NCBI RefSeq assembly: GCF_016651105.1
Contig: NZ_JAEKEL010000001.1
Span: forward strand, 4,640,001-4,704,000
Source of the DNA: Pseudomonas sp. TH15
GTDB lineage: Bacteria > Pseudomonadota > Gammaproteobacteria > Pseudomonadales > Pseudomonadaceae
DNA: 64,000 nucleotides
Direction: 5' to 3'
The translations under genes and the position numbers were made by a program. Within the stretch, counting starts at the first letter, position 1. Each line of letters starts with the position of its first letter. Below the pieces are notes generated by a model that saw only the letters and a program-made list of their open reading frames with translations, was not told the DNA's origin and ran no database searches. Shown here one piece after another: positions 38,340 through 47,291 of the stretch.

Positions 38340-39401
38340 TTGAAAATTGCTCTCGGTGCCCTGCTGTTAACCTGCCTGGCGAGCCACGCTCTTGCTGACG
38401 TCAACGCGGTCGGCATTCAATCCCTGAAACTCGCGGACACGCAAAATCAGCGGCCGCTGGACTTGATCGTCTGGTACCCCACGGCCGCCAAAACCCCGGC
38501 TCAGATGATCGCCGATGACGTGGTGTTTGTCGGTGCAGCGGCCGTGCGCGACGCGCCGCCGGTGGCGGGTGAGCATCCCTTGGTGGTGCTCTCCCACGGT
38601 TACCGAGGCAATTGGGGTAATCAGATCTGGCTGGCAAATGCATTGGCCGAAAAGGGTTACATCGTTGCCGCGGTCAACCACCCAGGCACCACAACCCATG
38701 ACCGCAGCCCGCAAGCAGCCGCGCAGCTATGGCAGCGCCCTGTTGATGTGGGCCGGGCCATTGAGGCCGTCACCTCGCAACCTGCAAAATTTGGTGCGGT
38801 CGCGCAGCGCCAGATCGCCGTGGTGGGCCACTCACTCGGCGGCTGGACTGCCCTGGAGATCGCCGGCGCGCGCTTCGACCCGGATCTTTTTGACCGTGAC
38901 TGCGAAACTCACCCGCAACTGAGCAGTTGCACCAACTATCGAAAGATCAACCCTGCGAGCACACCGGCATTGAAGGCGCATCTGGCCAGCGACTTGCGCG
39001 ATAAGCGCGTCACCGCAGTGGTGTCATTGGACTTGGGACTGTCACGCGGGATGACCGACGAGAGCCTGGCAACACTGCCGGTGCCAGTACTGGTGATCGC
39101 TGCCGGCGCACCGTCGATGGATCTGCCTGCGCAATTGGAGTCCGCCAACCTGGCCCAACGCTTGCCCTCGGCGTCGAGCCGTTATGTCGAGATCATCGAC
39201 GCCAGCCACTTCAGCTTTTTGCAGAGATGCAAAACGGGTGCAGTAGACCTGCTCGAAGAAGACGTTCCCGGCGACGGCATCATTTGCGCAGATGGCGTCG
39301 CGGCGCGTCCACGGGAGGTGATCCAGCAGCAAGCGACATCGCTGATCAGCGAGTTTCTGCAGCAGTCGTGGCGACAGCAAGACGGTTTGGTAAACCGTTG
39401 A
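38340..39401 (+). CDS. Secreted dienelactone-hydrolase-like alpha/beta hydrolase
   Basis: A 353-residue protein starting at TTG 38340, nine bases after AAGGA; this start gives a clean signal peptide (KIALGALLLTCLASHALA). It is an alpha/beta hydrolase with the nucleophile elbow GHSLGG, the oxyanion segment LSHGYRGN and a catalytic His in DASHFSF near the C-terminus. Annotators usually call this family predicted dienelactone hydrolase or platelet-activating-factor acetylhydrolase-like. Expected in the periplasm; the ester substrate is unknown. Confidence 0.8.
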   Translation: MKIALGALLLTCLASHALADVNAVGIQSLKLADTQNQRPLDLIVWYPTAAKTPAQMIADDVVFVGAAAVRDAPPVAGEHPLVVLSHGYRGNWGNQIWLANALAEKGYIVAAVNHPGTTTHDRSPQAAAQLWQRPVDVGRAIEAVTSQPAKFGAVAQRQIAVVGHSLGGWTALEIAGARFDPDLFDRDCETHPQLSSCTNYRKINPASTPALKAHLASDLRDKRVTAVVSLDLGLSRGMTDESLATLPVPVLVIAAGAPSMDLPAQLESANLAQRLPSASSRYVEIIDASHFSFLQRCKTGAVDLLEEDVPGDGIICADGVAARPREVIQQQATSLISEFLQQSWRQQDGLVNR

Positions 39402-39547
39402 GAGAACGGCAGAAGAAGCCGTTTATCAAGCGCTTATGTGGGTGAGTGTGTGGGGATGGGCGAAGCAATGCCATTGAAGTGCCATCACCGAAATAGTATG
39501 TTACTCAAAATCCATCCCCCCGCTTTACCCCCCACAAGGAAGACTTC

Positions 39548-39769
39548 ATGTCGCTCAAAGGGAAGATAATCTCTGGTTATCTCGTCATCGGCCTGATCTA
39601 CGCGCTCTATTCCTGGCTGTTCAGCACCTACTACTCCCACGCAGGCTTTTTCTACAACCTCGGCCGGGGCCTGATGTGGCCAGCGGCGATGTTTCCAGCC
39701 TTCGGCGCATTTATCGGCGGCATCTTGCTGGTCATCATCGCGTGCGCATTTGCTCTGAATCGCCGCTAA
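39548..39769 (+). CDS. Small two-helix membrane protein
   Basis: A 73-residue protein from ATG 39548 with AAGGAAG upstream. Two hydrophobic helices (about 8-25 and 42-68). No family recognised. It precedes the DUF2059 lipoprotein by 38 bases and probably shares its transcript. Confidence 0.65.
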   Translation: MSLKGKIISGYLVIGLIYALYSWLFSTYYSHAGFFYNLGRGLMWPAAMFPAFGAFIGGILLVIIACAFALNRR

Positions 39770-39807
39770 GCCTTGTGCACATCCAAATCATTCAAGGACA
39801 AATGCTC

Positions 39808-40281
39808 ATGAGCATGAAAAAGCTAACGCTCGCTGTATTGTTGGCAGCGGCACTGGCAGGTTGCGGCGGCAGCAAGGACAAAGCGCAAGAGTTGGTTGAG
39901 GCCAGTGGTTTGACCAAGCAATACGGCAACATTGTCGAGATCGCAGCCAGGGGCTACGCGACCCGCTACCCAATGCTGGAACACGAGCAGATTCGCAACG
40001 TCGTGCGCGAAAACCTCGATGCTGATGACTTGAAAGACATGGTCGTCGAGATCTACGCCGACCACTTCGACAACGATGAACTCGACCTGATGATTCGCGC
40101 CAATCAGCATCCTGATCAGGCCATGGCGATGATCATCACCTCCAAGAGCGGTCGCGATCTGGCGCAAAAGATCATGACGATCCAGACGACCATTGCCAAA
40201 GACATGCAAGAAGCGTTGACCGACAGCGATGAAGCGATCATCGATGCACTGGATGATTTGAAGGACGAAGCGCAGGGCTGA
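39808..40281 (+). CDS. DUF2059-like lipoprotein
   Basis: A 157-residue lipoprotein with signal peptide KKLTLAVLLAAALAGCGGS and lipobox LAGC. The mature part matches DUF2059 in size and in the pattern IYADHFDNDELDLMIRA followed by a helical GRDLAQKIMTI tail. Function unknown; expected in the outer or inner membrane, periplasmic face. Three in-frame ATG codons (39802, 39808, 39814) compete; 39808 has the best spacing from AAGGA. Confidence 0.75.
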   Translation: MSMKKLTLAVLLAAALAGCGGSKDKAQELVEASGLTKQYGNIVEIAARGYATRYPMLEHEQIRNVVRENLDADDLKDMVVEIYADHFDNDELDLMIRANQHPDQAMAMIITSKSGRDLAQKIMTIQTTIAKDMQEALTDSDEAIIDALDDLKDEAQG

Positions 40282-40299
40282 AACCCAGTAGCTCGCGCG

Positions 40300-40335
40300 G
40301 GCGGACTCCGTCTGTTATGACAGACGGAATCCGCC
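40300..40335. terminator. Bidirectional terminator
   Basis: Hairpin GGCGGACTCCGTCTG/CAGACGGAATCCGCC with one mismatch and a TTATGA loop, between the convergent DUF2059 and periplasmic-protein genes. Confidence 0.7.
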
Positions 40336-40351
40336 CCACTAACACCTGATC

Positions 40352-40837
40352 TCAGGATGCCGTTTGCGGATAGCTGCAGCCTACATACAGATCGACATCT
40401 TTGTCTTCGGTAGAAAGCACACGCAGCGTTGCGCCATTGTCGAGGCTGCGCTGATAGTCGAAGTAGCCGCCGCTATCCAGGACTTTTTTCAGTTTCAGCG
40501 TACTGGCGAGCTTCTCTGCGTCTGCCGCCGGGCTGCTGCTTTTGGTCTGGAGGAAGAAGCCGAAGCGGTCAATCATCACCGCCGTGGACGACGACACACC
40601 GTTGACCGACAGCGCGGGCGTGACCTGCCAGGCACCGCCGCCCCACGGGGTGTGCGCGGCATCTTTGGCCAACGTCAGCTGCTTGGCATCCACCAGCGCA
40701 TTGAACTCGCCGACCTGCTGCGCATTGCCTTTGCACTCGGCCAACGCCTGGAACATTTCGCCGTGACTCGGCGCGGCCGCAGCGGAAAAACTGAACAGAC
40801 ACCCAGCGAGAGTGAAAAGACCCAAAGCGACTTTCAT
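40352..40837 (-). CDS. Periplasmic protein of unknown function
   Basis: A 161-residue protein with a signal peptide ending SFSAAAAP. The mature protein is 140 residues with two cysteines (ECKGNA, VGCSYP) that could pair, and a beta-rich middle (AVMIDRFGFFLQT). No family recognised. Monocistronic, convergent with the lipoprotein gene. Confidence 0.65.
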   Translation of the reverse strand: MKVALGLFTLAGCLFSFSAAAAPSHGEMFQALAECKGNAQQVGEFNALVDAKQLTLAKDAAHTPWGGGAWQVTPALSVNGVSSSTAVMIDRFGFFLQTKSSSPAADAEKLASTLKLKKVLDSGGYFDYQRSLDNGATLRVLSTEDKDVDLYVGCSYPQTAS

Positions 40838-41003
40838 GACGACTTCCTTGTTGAGTTGAACCCGATGTAAAGATCACCGGAGTTCCATGGCTAATATCCC
40901 GTATTGCGCGACTTGCCCAATAGCACACGACCGTGCAACGGGCAAAAGTTTGCCATGTTACAAACCACTAAGCGATCAGGGAATCCCTTAAACCGCGCCC
41001 ATT

Positions 41004-41046
41004 AAAAAGCGCACGCAAGTCCTGAGACTGCACGTGCGCTTTTTTA
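41004..41046. terminator. Bidirectional terminator
   Basis: AAAAAGCGCACG and CGTGCGCTTTTTT form a long hairpin with A and T runs on both sides. On the minus strand it ends the phosphoesterase-cupredoxin operon. The rest of the 320-base gap 40838-41158 shows no gene. Confidence 0.8.
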
Positions 41047-41158
41047 AAGCTTTGTGTTTAGTGCAAAGTAATCAACGCAAAACCACACCCATTCCATTAG
41101 GCAGCCCAGCGAAAGCGTGGCAAAAAGATGCGCTTCATCTGACCACCCTTTGCGCACG

Positions 41159-41467
41159 CTACTGCGTCACCACAATCTTCCCGATCATCTGCGGGTGCAG
41201 CACACAGAAATACTCAAACTCCCCCGGCGTGTTGAACACGTAGGAAAAGCTGTCATTGGTGTCCAGCGCTCCCGAGCGGAACACTTTGTGGGTTTCTGCC
41301 ACGGTATGCGGGATCTGGTCGTCGTTAACCCACGTCACTTTGGTGCCCACCGCCACGATCAAATCCTTGGGGCCGAACATGAATTCCTTGATATCGACCT
41401 TCACTTCCGCCGCCCACACCGGCATCGACAGCATCAGGCAAACCACAGCCAACAGTCGCGTTTTCAT
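41159..41467 (-). CDS. Periplasmic cupredoxin
   Basis: A 102-residue type-1 copper protein with a 20-residue signal peptide. The four expected ligands are His54 (IPHTV), Cys88, His91 and Met94 (FCVLHPQM), the short-loop pattern of amicyanin/plastocyanin-like proteins. It should shuttle electrons in the periplasm. It is encoded 14 bases after the Tat phosphoesterase and is transcribed away from the ECF sigma gene. Confidence 0.88.
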   Translation of the reverse strand: MKTRLLAVVCLMLSMPVWAAEVKVDIKEFMFGPKDLIVAVGTKVTWVNDDQIPHTVAETHKVFRSGALDTNDSFSYVFNTPGEFEYFCVLHPQMIGKIVVTQ

Positions 41468-41481
41468 CTCAAAACCCTCCC

Positions 41482-42453
41482 CTAAACCAGTGTCGAATCG
41501 ATCAGCGCCAGCGGGTGCTCGCCCTGTGTCGCTCGCACATCGGTGATCCCCAGATAGTTGCGCAATTGATCAGCCGCCACCGTCATCGGCCCAGGTGCCG
41601 GCGCCGTGCCTGGTGCGGGCTGCGGATAAGCCGTGCCGCGGGCGGTGTGGAAGGTGATGTTGCCCTCGACCTTCTGGATAACCTGATGAATATGCCCGTT
41701 CAATACCGTCACCGAACCGTACTTGCGCAGCATGGCAATCGCCTGATCGCCGTCCTCGGTGCCCCAGCCCCAGGGCTGATAAATCGTCCACAACGGAATA
41801 TGGGTAAACACCACCACGGGCGTGCTGGTGGACACGGCGCGCAAATCATCGGCCAGCCACGCCAGTTGATCGGCGCCGAGGGTCGCTTCGTGGCCGGCCT
41901 GGAAGTTGAAGACATTCACCAGCGCGATGAAATGCACGCCGTGGTCATCGAAGCTGTACCAGCCATTGCCCTTGGTGCCCTTGCCGTAGCGCTCGAGGTA
42001 GAGCTTGCCGCCGCCCTCGTCGAGGGTGTCGTGCTCGCCCGGCACGTAGTGAATCGTGGACGGCAAGCCCTTGAGCAGTTGCGCGGCGGTGTCGAACTCT
42101 TCCGGTTTCGACAGGTGGGTGATGTCGCCGGTGTGCAGGATCAGCGACGGCCGTTTCGGCAGCGCAATGACCTTGTCTATGGCCACCTGCAGGGTTTTCA
42201 GCGGTTCCGGGTTCGCCTCTTTGTTGAAGCCGATGTGCGAGTCGCTGATCTGCACAAAGTGGAACGTGCTCGCGGCCAGCGCTTTGGGGTCGGAGGCGTT
42301 GCCGGCCTCGTCCAGCGCAAAGGCCCGCGGAATGCCGCCGCTCAAGGCCCAGATCACGCCGGCGCCGGCCCACGCGGAGCACTTGAGCAGCGTCCTGCGG
42401 TCGGGGTTGAGCGGACCGTCGGTGCGCCGTTCGTATTTTGAGTGAATGTCCAT
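41482..42453 (-). CDS. Tat-exported metallophosphoesterase
   Basis: A 323-residue protein with a twin-arginine signal (PDRRTLLKCSAW) and hydrophobic stretch to AFA near residue 45. The calcineurin-like dimetal motifs are present: QISDSHIG, LHTGDITH, GEHD, and NGHIH. It likely hydrolyses a phosphoester in the periplasm after folding with its metals in the cytoplasm. ATG 42453 follows GAGGG. It is co-transcribed with the cupredoxin and divergent from the ECF sigma operon, which probably controls it. Confidence 0.85.
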   Translation of the reverse strand: MDIHSKYERRTDGPLNPDRRTLLKCSAWAGAGVIWALSGGIPRAFALDEAGNASDPKALAASTFHFVQISDSHIGFNKEANPEPLKTLQVAIDKVIALPKRPSLILHTGDITHLSKPEEFDTAAQLLKGLPSTIHYVPGEHDTLDEGGGKLYLERYGKGTKGNGWYSFDDHGVHFIALVNVFNFQAGHEATLGADQLAWLADDLRAVSTSTPVVVFTHIPLWTIYQPWGWGTEDGDQAIAMLRKYGSVTVLNGHIHQVIQKVEGNITFHTARGTAYPQPAPGTAPAPGPMTVAADQLRNYLGITDVRATQGEHPLALIDSTLV

Positions 42454-42607
42454 CGGTATGCCCTCGCTGGCGGACTACAGTGATGTAGCTGACAGGAGAT
42501 ACAACCGAGCAAGGCGAGTCTTTATTCCGTGTCGGAAAATAAGTTTTTTTCCGGGAATAAATCGCCACGCAATACAGTTAAGGGGGGAGGACGGTTCGGA
42601 AACCACT

Positions 42608-43120
42608 ATGAAGCGATTTGAGGAACTGTTTGCGCCCCACATGGACGCCGCCTACAACCTCGCGCGCTGGCTCACCGGCAACGACAGCGCCGCGCGCGAT
42701 GTCGTGCAGGAAAGTGCCCTGCGCGCTTTCAGGTTCTTGCATCGCTTCGCCGACGGCAATTCCAAGGCCTGGTTCCTGACCATCGTGCGTAACGAAAGCT
42801 ACACCTGGCTCAAAGCCTCCGCCGGCCACCGTTGGGTCGCCATCGGCGATGAGCTCCCCGAAGACGACGCGGCGTTGAGCCACAGCCAGACCCCGGAGCT
42901 GCTGGCCATTCATATGGAGAACGCGGCACTGGTCCAGCAAGCCCTGTGCGCTTTGCCAGCGATTTTTCGCGAGGTCATTGTTCTGAAGGAGCTCGAAGAC
43001 ATGCCCTACAAGGACATCGCCCTGGTGGTCGACATCCCCATCGGCACTGTCATGTCGAGACTGGCTCGCGCCCGCGCCATGCTCAAACTTGAACTATTGA
43101 AGTTGCATAGCCATGACTGA
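42608..43120 (+). CDS. ECF sigma factor
   Basis: A 170-residue sigma-70 family ECF factor. Region 2 spans residues 10-75 (RDVVQESALRAFRFLHRF, AWFLTIVRN) and region 4 residues 110-165 (LPAIFREVIVLKELEDMPYKDIA, GTVMSRLARARAML). ATG 42608 was chosen as the start because the preceding sequence lacks sigma character. It overlaps the anti-sigma gene by eight bases. It should direct RNA polymerase to its own and probably the divergent phosphoesterase promoter. Confidence 0.9.
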   Translation: MKRFEELFAPHMDAAYNLARWLTGNDSAARDVVQESALRAFRFLHRFADGNSKAWFLTIVRNESYTWLKASAGHRWVAIGDELPEDDAALSHSQTPELLAIHMENAALVQQALCALPAIFREVIVLKELEDMPYKDIALVVDIPIGTVMSRLARARAMLKLELLKLHSHD

Positions 43121-43856
43121 CCTCAACTGCACGGCTTGCCAGGTGCTGATCCATGGCTACCTGGACAAGGAACTGGATCCGACAACGACTGCGAAAGTAG
43201 CCGGGCATTTGGCCGAGTGTGCCGAGTGCACGCGGTTGCATGATCAGGCGAGGTTGTTGACGGTCAGTGTGAAACGGCATGCACCGTATTACTCGGCACC
43301 GGCGTCATTGACCGCCAGCGTGTTTGCTCCTGTAGTGCCACGGACCAGCACCGTCGAACGCTGGCGAAATTGGTTCGCGCCAGCCTTTTCAGCAGCGGCG
43401 CTGGCCTTGGCGCTGGTGCTTTATGTGGCAACGCCTGGCAGCGAACAACCGTTGATGGACGAAGCCGTCTCCAGCCATGTGCGGTCATTGATGGGTGAGC
43501 ATTTGAACGATGTGGTGTCTTCCGACCGCCACACCGTGAAGCCCTGGTTCACCGGCAAACTCGATTTCTCGCCACCGGTGCTCGACTACTCGGCGCAGGG
43601 GTTTCCATTGCTGGGTGGGCGGCTGGACTATCTGCAACACCAGACCACGGCAGCGCTGAGTTATGGCCGGGCGAAGCACATCATCAATGTCTTCATACTG
43701 CCCACCCCCGACGCCGACAAACCGCAGCAAGCACAGTCAATCCGAGGCTTCAACGTCGTCTCATGGCAAACCAACCACATGCGCTACGTCCTCGTCTCCG
43801 ACGTAGAAAAAGGCGAACTGCAAACCCTTAGCCACCTCCTGCAAAACGCCCCTTAA
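43113..43856 (+). CDS. Zinc-binding anti-sigma factor
   Basis: A 247-residue ZAS-type anti-sigma factor. His32-x3-Cys36-x2-Cys39 (HLAECAEC) is the zinc motif, preceded by the sigma-binding helix. One transmembrane helix lies at about residues 88-108, followed by a 140-residue periplasmic domain likely to sense the signal. Overlap with the sigma gene indicates translational coupling. The ZAS motif suggests redox or metal-triggered release, which fits the neighbouring cupredoxin. Confidence 0.85.
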   Translation: MTDLNCTACQVLIHGYLDKELDPTTTAKVAGHLAECAECTRLHDQARLLTVSVKRHAPYYSAPASLTASVFAPVVPRTSTVERWRNWFAPAFSAAALALALVLYVATPGSEQPLMDEAVSSHVRSLMGEHLNDVVSSDRHTVKPWFTGKLDFSPPVLDYSAQGFPLLGGRLDYLQHQTTAALSYGRAKHIINVFILPTPDADKPQQAQSIRGFNVVSWQTNHMRYVLVSDVEKGELQTLSHLLQNAP

Positions 43857-43864
43857 CCACCATC

Positions 43865-43956
43865 CCCCTGTAGGAGTTGCGGCACGCTGCGATCTTTTGA
43901 TGTTGTTTTTACAATCAAAGTCAAAAGATCGCAGCGTGCCGCAGCTCCTACAGGGG
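43865..43956. repeat. Long REP palindrome
   Basis: An almost perfect inverted repeat: CCCCTGTAGGAGTTGCGGCA at the left and its complement ending CTCCTACAGGGG at the right, with AAAAGATCGCAGC arms around a short centre. It belongs to the same family as 50043-50122 and 54309-54401, and may act as a bidirectional terminator. Confidence 0.85.
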
Positions 43957-43984
43957 CAGCCTGGGATACTGGTGGTGCGAAACG

Positions 43985-44239
43985 TCAGACGCCGCCAGTA
44001 GCGATCCTCAACATCCGGGAAAAGCATGAAATCGCCAAATGAATTTCATCCTGAGTATCGCCATCCCAATCCTCAACCGTCGCCAACTCTGCCCGCAGCG
44101 CGTCAATTCGATCGCGTATTTCAGCCACCTCTTCGTCCCCACACTGGTGCGCAATCGCCGCCCATTTCTCATCCGAAATACGCTGCTGCACGGAAAGCCC
44201 CGCACTCGCTTGCGCGATCAGTGCTGACAATTGGCTCAT
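43985..44239 (-). CDS. Small acidic protein, possible immunity protein
   Basis: An 84-residue acidic helical protein from ATG 44239, preceded by a strong GAGGAGGG. LSVQQRISDEKWAAIAHQCG and EIRDRIDALRAELATVEDWD form two amphipathic helices. No family recognised. It lies 14 bases after the frameshifted gene at 44254-44570, so the two form an operon. Small paired acidic proteins without toxins recur in this part of the window. Confidence 0.6.
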   Translation of the reverse strand: MSQLSALIAQASAGLSVQQRISDEKWAAIAHQCGDEEVAEIRDRIDALRAELATVEDWDGDTQDEIHLAISCFSRMLRIATGGV

Positions 44240-44253
44240 CAAATATCCCTCCT

Positions 44254-44570
44254 CTATTCCTTGCAAACCGTCGGCCCGATGCTGCCGCCTGCAACAGAAA
44301 TGATGTAACTGGCCGTGCTCACGCACACCGCTTCATTCTCTGAACGGACGACCAATACCAGCGGGTTGATCGAAACAGGATCAACGTCGACACGCAGTCC
44401 GGGTGTGGTGCGAAGTGTCAGGGTCAGCTCCGTCCAGTGGCGATCATCAGGGGTTTGCTGTCACCGTCAGAATCGATATTGCAACCCGGGCCCCATAGGT
44501 GCTCGGCAACGAGGTAGTAAGCCGGTAGCGGCCCTTCGGGGCTGATTTCAATGAAGTAGTCCGTCGACAT
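44254..44570 (-). pseudogene. Unknown small protein, broken by one missing base
   Basis: ATG 44570 reads MSTDYFIEISPEGPLPAYYL and goes out of frame at a run of four G (44450-44453, plus strand). With a fifth, the frame continues through DDRHWTELTLTLRTTPGLRV and PLVLVVRSENEAVCVSTAS to a stop at 44254; restored length is 105 residues. The product is a beta-rich soluble protein of unknown family. It is followed at once by the 84-residue gene. Most likely a real gene with a sequence error. Confidence 0.6.
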
Positions 44571-44734
44571 CGTTGGGCTCGCGAAAATTCTGAATTTGAA
44601 GAACCATCATCACATCAAGGCTACAACTGAACGCGCTTCTGCCTACAAATCCTGCGGAAGTGGCTGGCGTGCAGGCTTCTGCTTCAGCCTTATCTTCCTA
44701 TTGCGCGTTTTGCTGTCTGAAATCCGGTAAGCCA

Positions 44735-45100
44735 CTAATCAACAACCTCAACGTAACTCGACTGCCCGCCCCCACTCGCGCCCGACAACCAGCCCCACAC
44801 AAAGCTCAAAGTAGTCCGCCCCGCCTCATCCACACCGACAATGCCACGCGACCAGCCAGACAAAATCTCATCCTCAGTCGTCAGGCAATGAAACAGCAGC
44901 TCAATCGTGTCAGGCCCCGTCACACGTCCCACCTGGTGGCCCAAACGAATCCGGCCACCCTGATAAGTGCTCGAAATACCCACGCCATCAACACGGTAGT
45001 GAAACACCGTCCCACTACCCGACAGCCCCTGCGTGTTATCCGCTACCGCGAATCGACGGTCGTGCAAGCGCTCGTCAACTTGAGAAAAGAGGGTTTCCAT
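44735..45100 (-). CDS. Small beta-barrel protein of the 'n-acetylglutamate synthase' type
   Basis: A 121-residue protein with DRRFAVADNTQGLSGSGTVF, HYRVDGVGISSTYQGGRIRLG and GRVTGPDTIELLFHC. These are the hallmark segments of a small avidin/lipocalin-like family often mislabelled as n-acetylglutamate synthase in databases; it has no GNAT domain and no such activity is expected. Cytoplasmic. Function unknown. It is alone on its strand. Confidence 0.65.
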   Translation of the reverse strand: METLFSQVDERLHDRRFAVADNTQGLSGSGTVFHYRVDGVGISSTYQGGRIRLGHQVGRVTGPDTIELLFHCLTTEDEILSGWSRGIVGVDEAGRTTLSFVWGWLSGASGGGQSSYVEVVD

Positions 45101-45187
45101 AAATATCGCGTCCTTGGTCGAGAGGGCCTATTTCAGTGTGCGAGCATCCTACCCCATCGTTTCGCGGCAGCGACCATTTCGCCTGCG

Positions 45188-46405
45188 TCAGTGCCCCGCC
45201 ACCGCAGGTCGCCCGGACCCGCGCGGCCCGGACTTGAAGCCATGCCCGCGCGCGCGCCAGGCAATCGCAAACCCTACGGCGACCAGCACCACCATGGCCC
45301 ATGGAAACGAGGCGACACCCCAGCGGTCAAGCAACACGCCGCCGACCACGCCGCTGCCGGCGATCGCGCTGTTCCACGCCACCACATTCAACGACAACGC
45401 CACGTCTGCGCCGTCACCTGCCGCATCCGCCAACGCCGTTTGCAGCAACGTCGCCGCGCCGCCAAAGCTCAATCCCCATACCGCCACACCGAGGTAGATC
45501 ACCTCTGGCAGACGGCCAAGAAAACCCAGCGCCACACACACCAGCGCAAACGTCGCCAGGCTCGCCAACGTGGTTTTGCGCAACAGCGGCTCCACCAGTT
45601 TGGCCGTCAGCCAGATCCCCACCAGCGCCGCGATACCAAACACCAACAGCACCAGATCCACGCGATCCGCCAGCCCCGCCGGCGCCACAAACGGTGCAAT
45701 GTAGGTATAGAGAATGTTGTGCGCCAGCATCCAGCTGATCACCACCGCCAGCACCGGACGCACACCCGGCGTGGCCAGAACGCTGCGCAGCGACAGGCGC
45801 TGATGCGCGGGTTGCGGTGGGTAGTCAGGCACTTTCACCAGCACCCAGACAATCAGAATCAAGGTCAGTGCAGACATGATCCCGAACGCGGTGCGCCAGC
45901 CCACAAGGCCACCCAGCCATGTGCCGAGGGGTACACCGAGCGACAGCGCAATCGGCGTACCGACCATGGCCAGCGCCAACGCCTTGCCCTGTTGATCGGG
46001 CTCGACCATGCGGCGGGCATAGCCGGCCAACAGGCTCCACGCGAGCCCTGCCGAGACACCGGCGAAGAAGCGCGCCACCAGCGTCACACCGTAGTGCGAC
46101 GACAACGCCGTAATGGAATTGAACAGCAGGAAACCGACGATGGTCAGCAACAACACATTGCGCCGGCGCCAGCCGCGAGTGGCGATAGTCAGAGGGATAA
46201 CCGCCACCACTGAACCCAGCGCGTACGCGGTCACCATCTGCCCGGCCATCGACGGAGAAATCGCCAGACCTTCACTGATCAATGGCAACAAGCCGGCAGG
46301 CAGGGTTTCGGTGACGATGCAAATGAAGCCCGTCATGGCCAGCGCGAGCAACGCGCCGATGGGCAAGCTTTTCGGCGCTGCCGATAAAGTGAGTGAGGGT
46401 GTCAC
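45188..46405 (-). CDS. MFS drug-efflux transporter (DHA1 type)
   Basis: A 405-residue twelve-helix MFS protein starting at GTG 46405, six bases after AAGGAG. The arabinose-efflux/DHA1 pattern is clear: FICIVTETLPAGLLPLISEG in helix 1, RFFAGVSAGLAWSLLAGYARR, and GTPIALSLGVPLGTWLGGLVGWR in helix 5. Divergent from a TetR gene, which very probably represses it. Substrate unknown. Confidence 0.87.
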   Translation of the reverse strand: MTPSLTLSAAPKSLPIGALLALAMTGFICIVTETLPAGLLPLISEGLAISPSMAGQMVTAYALGSVVAVIPLTIATRGWRRRNVLLLTIVGFLLFNSITALSSHYGVTLVARFFAGVSAGLAWSLLAGYARRMVEPDQQGKALALAMVGTPIALSLGVPLGTWLGGLVGWRTAFGIMSALTLILIVWVLVKVPDYPPQPAHQRLSLRSVLATPGVRPVLAVVISWMLAHNILYTYIAPFVAPAGLADRVDLVLLVFGIAALVGIWLTAKLVEPLLRKTTLASLATFALVCVALGFLGRLPEVIYLGVAVWGLSFGGAATLLQTALADAAGDGADVALSLNVVAWNSAIAGSGVVGGVLLDRWGVASFPWAMVVLVAVGFAIAWRARGHGFKSGPRGSGRPAVAGH

Positions 46406-46536
46406 GGGGTACTCCTTGAGAAGAGAATTTCAGACTTAAATACCGATCGATATAAAATACTGGCGGCAGTCGCCGGTCGTTGTCAACGACTTATGTATCG
46501 ACTAGTATCCAAATCACTTTCCGAGGAGTGTTTGAT
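46406..46536. promoter_or_regulatory. Divergent MFS/TetR control region
   Basis: The 131-base gap holds both promoters. ATACCGATCGATATAAAATA near 46440 and GTATCGACTAGTATCC near 46495 are related half-palindromes that overlap likely -10 sequences and are reasonable TetR operator candidates. Confidence 0.5.
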
Positions 46537-47172
46537 ATGGCGAGAACCGGTCGCCCCCGCGCATTCGATCGCGACGACGCCGTCGATCAGGCCATGCAAT
46601 TGTTCTGGCAACATGGCTACGACTCGACCTCCCTCGCCCTGTTGAAGGCAGAACTGGGCGGCGGCATTTCCGCGCCGAGCTTCTACGCCGCGTTCGGTTC
46701 CAAAGAAGCCCTGTTCGATGAGTGCGTGCAGCGTTACCTGGCCACCTACGCCCAAGTCACCGAGTGCCTGTGGGAAGCAACCCTGCCGCCACGCCAAGCC
46801 ATCGAAACCGCCCTGCGCCAATCGGCGCGCATGCAGTGTGACGACGGCCACCCCAAAGGCTGCATGGTCACCCTCGGCGTGATGAGCGCGCCCAGCCCGG
46901 AAAACGCCGGCGTCGTCGAAGCCCTCACCCAGTCCCGCGCCCGCACGCGCGCGGGGATGCTGGTGTGCGTCGAGCGCGGTATCGCTGCCGGTCAGTTACC
47001 CGACCAACCTGAATCCCGCGCCCTTGCGACGGCGTTCGACAGCTTCCTCCAAGGCATTTCTATCCTCGCCCGGGACGATACGCCGCTTGAGCGCGTTGAT
47101 GCGGCGATCACCCAAGTCATGCGGGCGTGGGATTTCGCCGCGACCAGTGAGCAGTCATCTGGATTGCGGTGA
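46537..47172 (+). CDS. TetR-family repressor
   Basis: A 211-residue TetR protein. The DNA-binding domain is residues 8-55 (DRDDAVDQAMQLFWQHGYDS, APSFYAAFGSKEALF). The C-terminal part has the GCMVTLGVMSA and ARTRAGMLVCVERG segments typical of AcrR/NemR-like members with one conserved cysteine. ATG 46537 follows GAGGAG. It probably represses the divergent exporter and itself until an inducer binds. Confidence 0.88.
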   Translation: MARTGRPRAFDRDDAVDQAMQLFWQHGYDSTSLALLKAELGGGISAPSFYAAFGSKEALFDECVQRYLATYAQVTECLWEATLPPRQAIETALRQSARMQCDDGHPKGCMVTLGVMSAPSPENAGVVEALTQSRARTRAGMLVCVERGIAAGQLPDQPESRALATAFDSFLQGISILARDDTPLERVDAAITQVMRAWDFAATSEQSSGLR

Positions 47173-47291
47173 GTGAATGGCCTGCCTCTATCGCCCCACC
47201 TGATCTGCCCCCATCCCACCCAAGGCAGTACGCCGTCCTAACCATCCAGGACGCGCCAAACCCTTGGGTGTTTTGTAATCAGGAAGAAGAC

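Noticed and set aside
44660..46213. 517-residue plus-strand frame opposite the MFS gene
   Set aside because: His/Arg/Pro-rich low-complexity translation, antisense to the MFS and beta-barrel genes.
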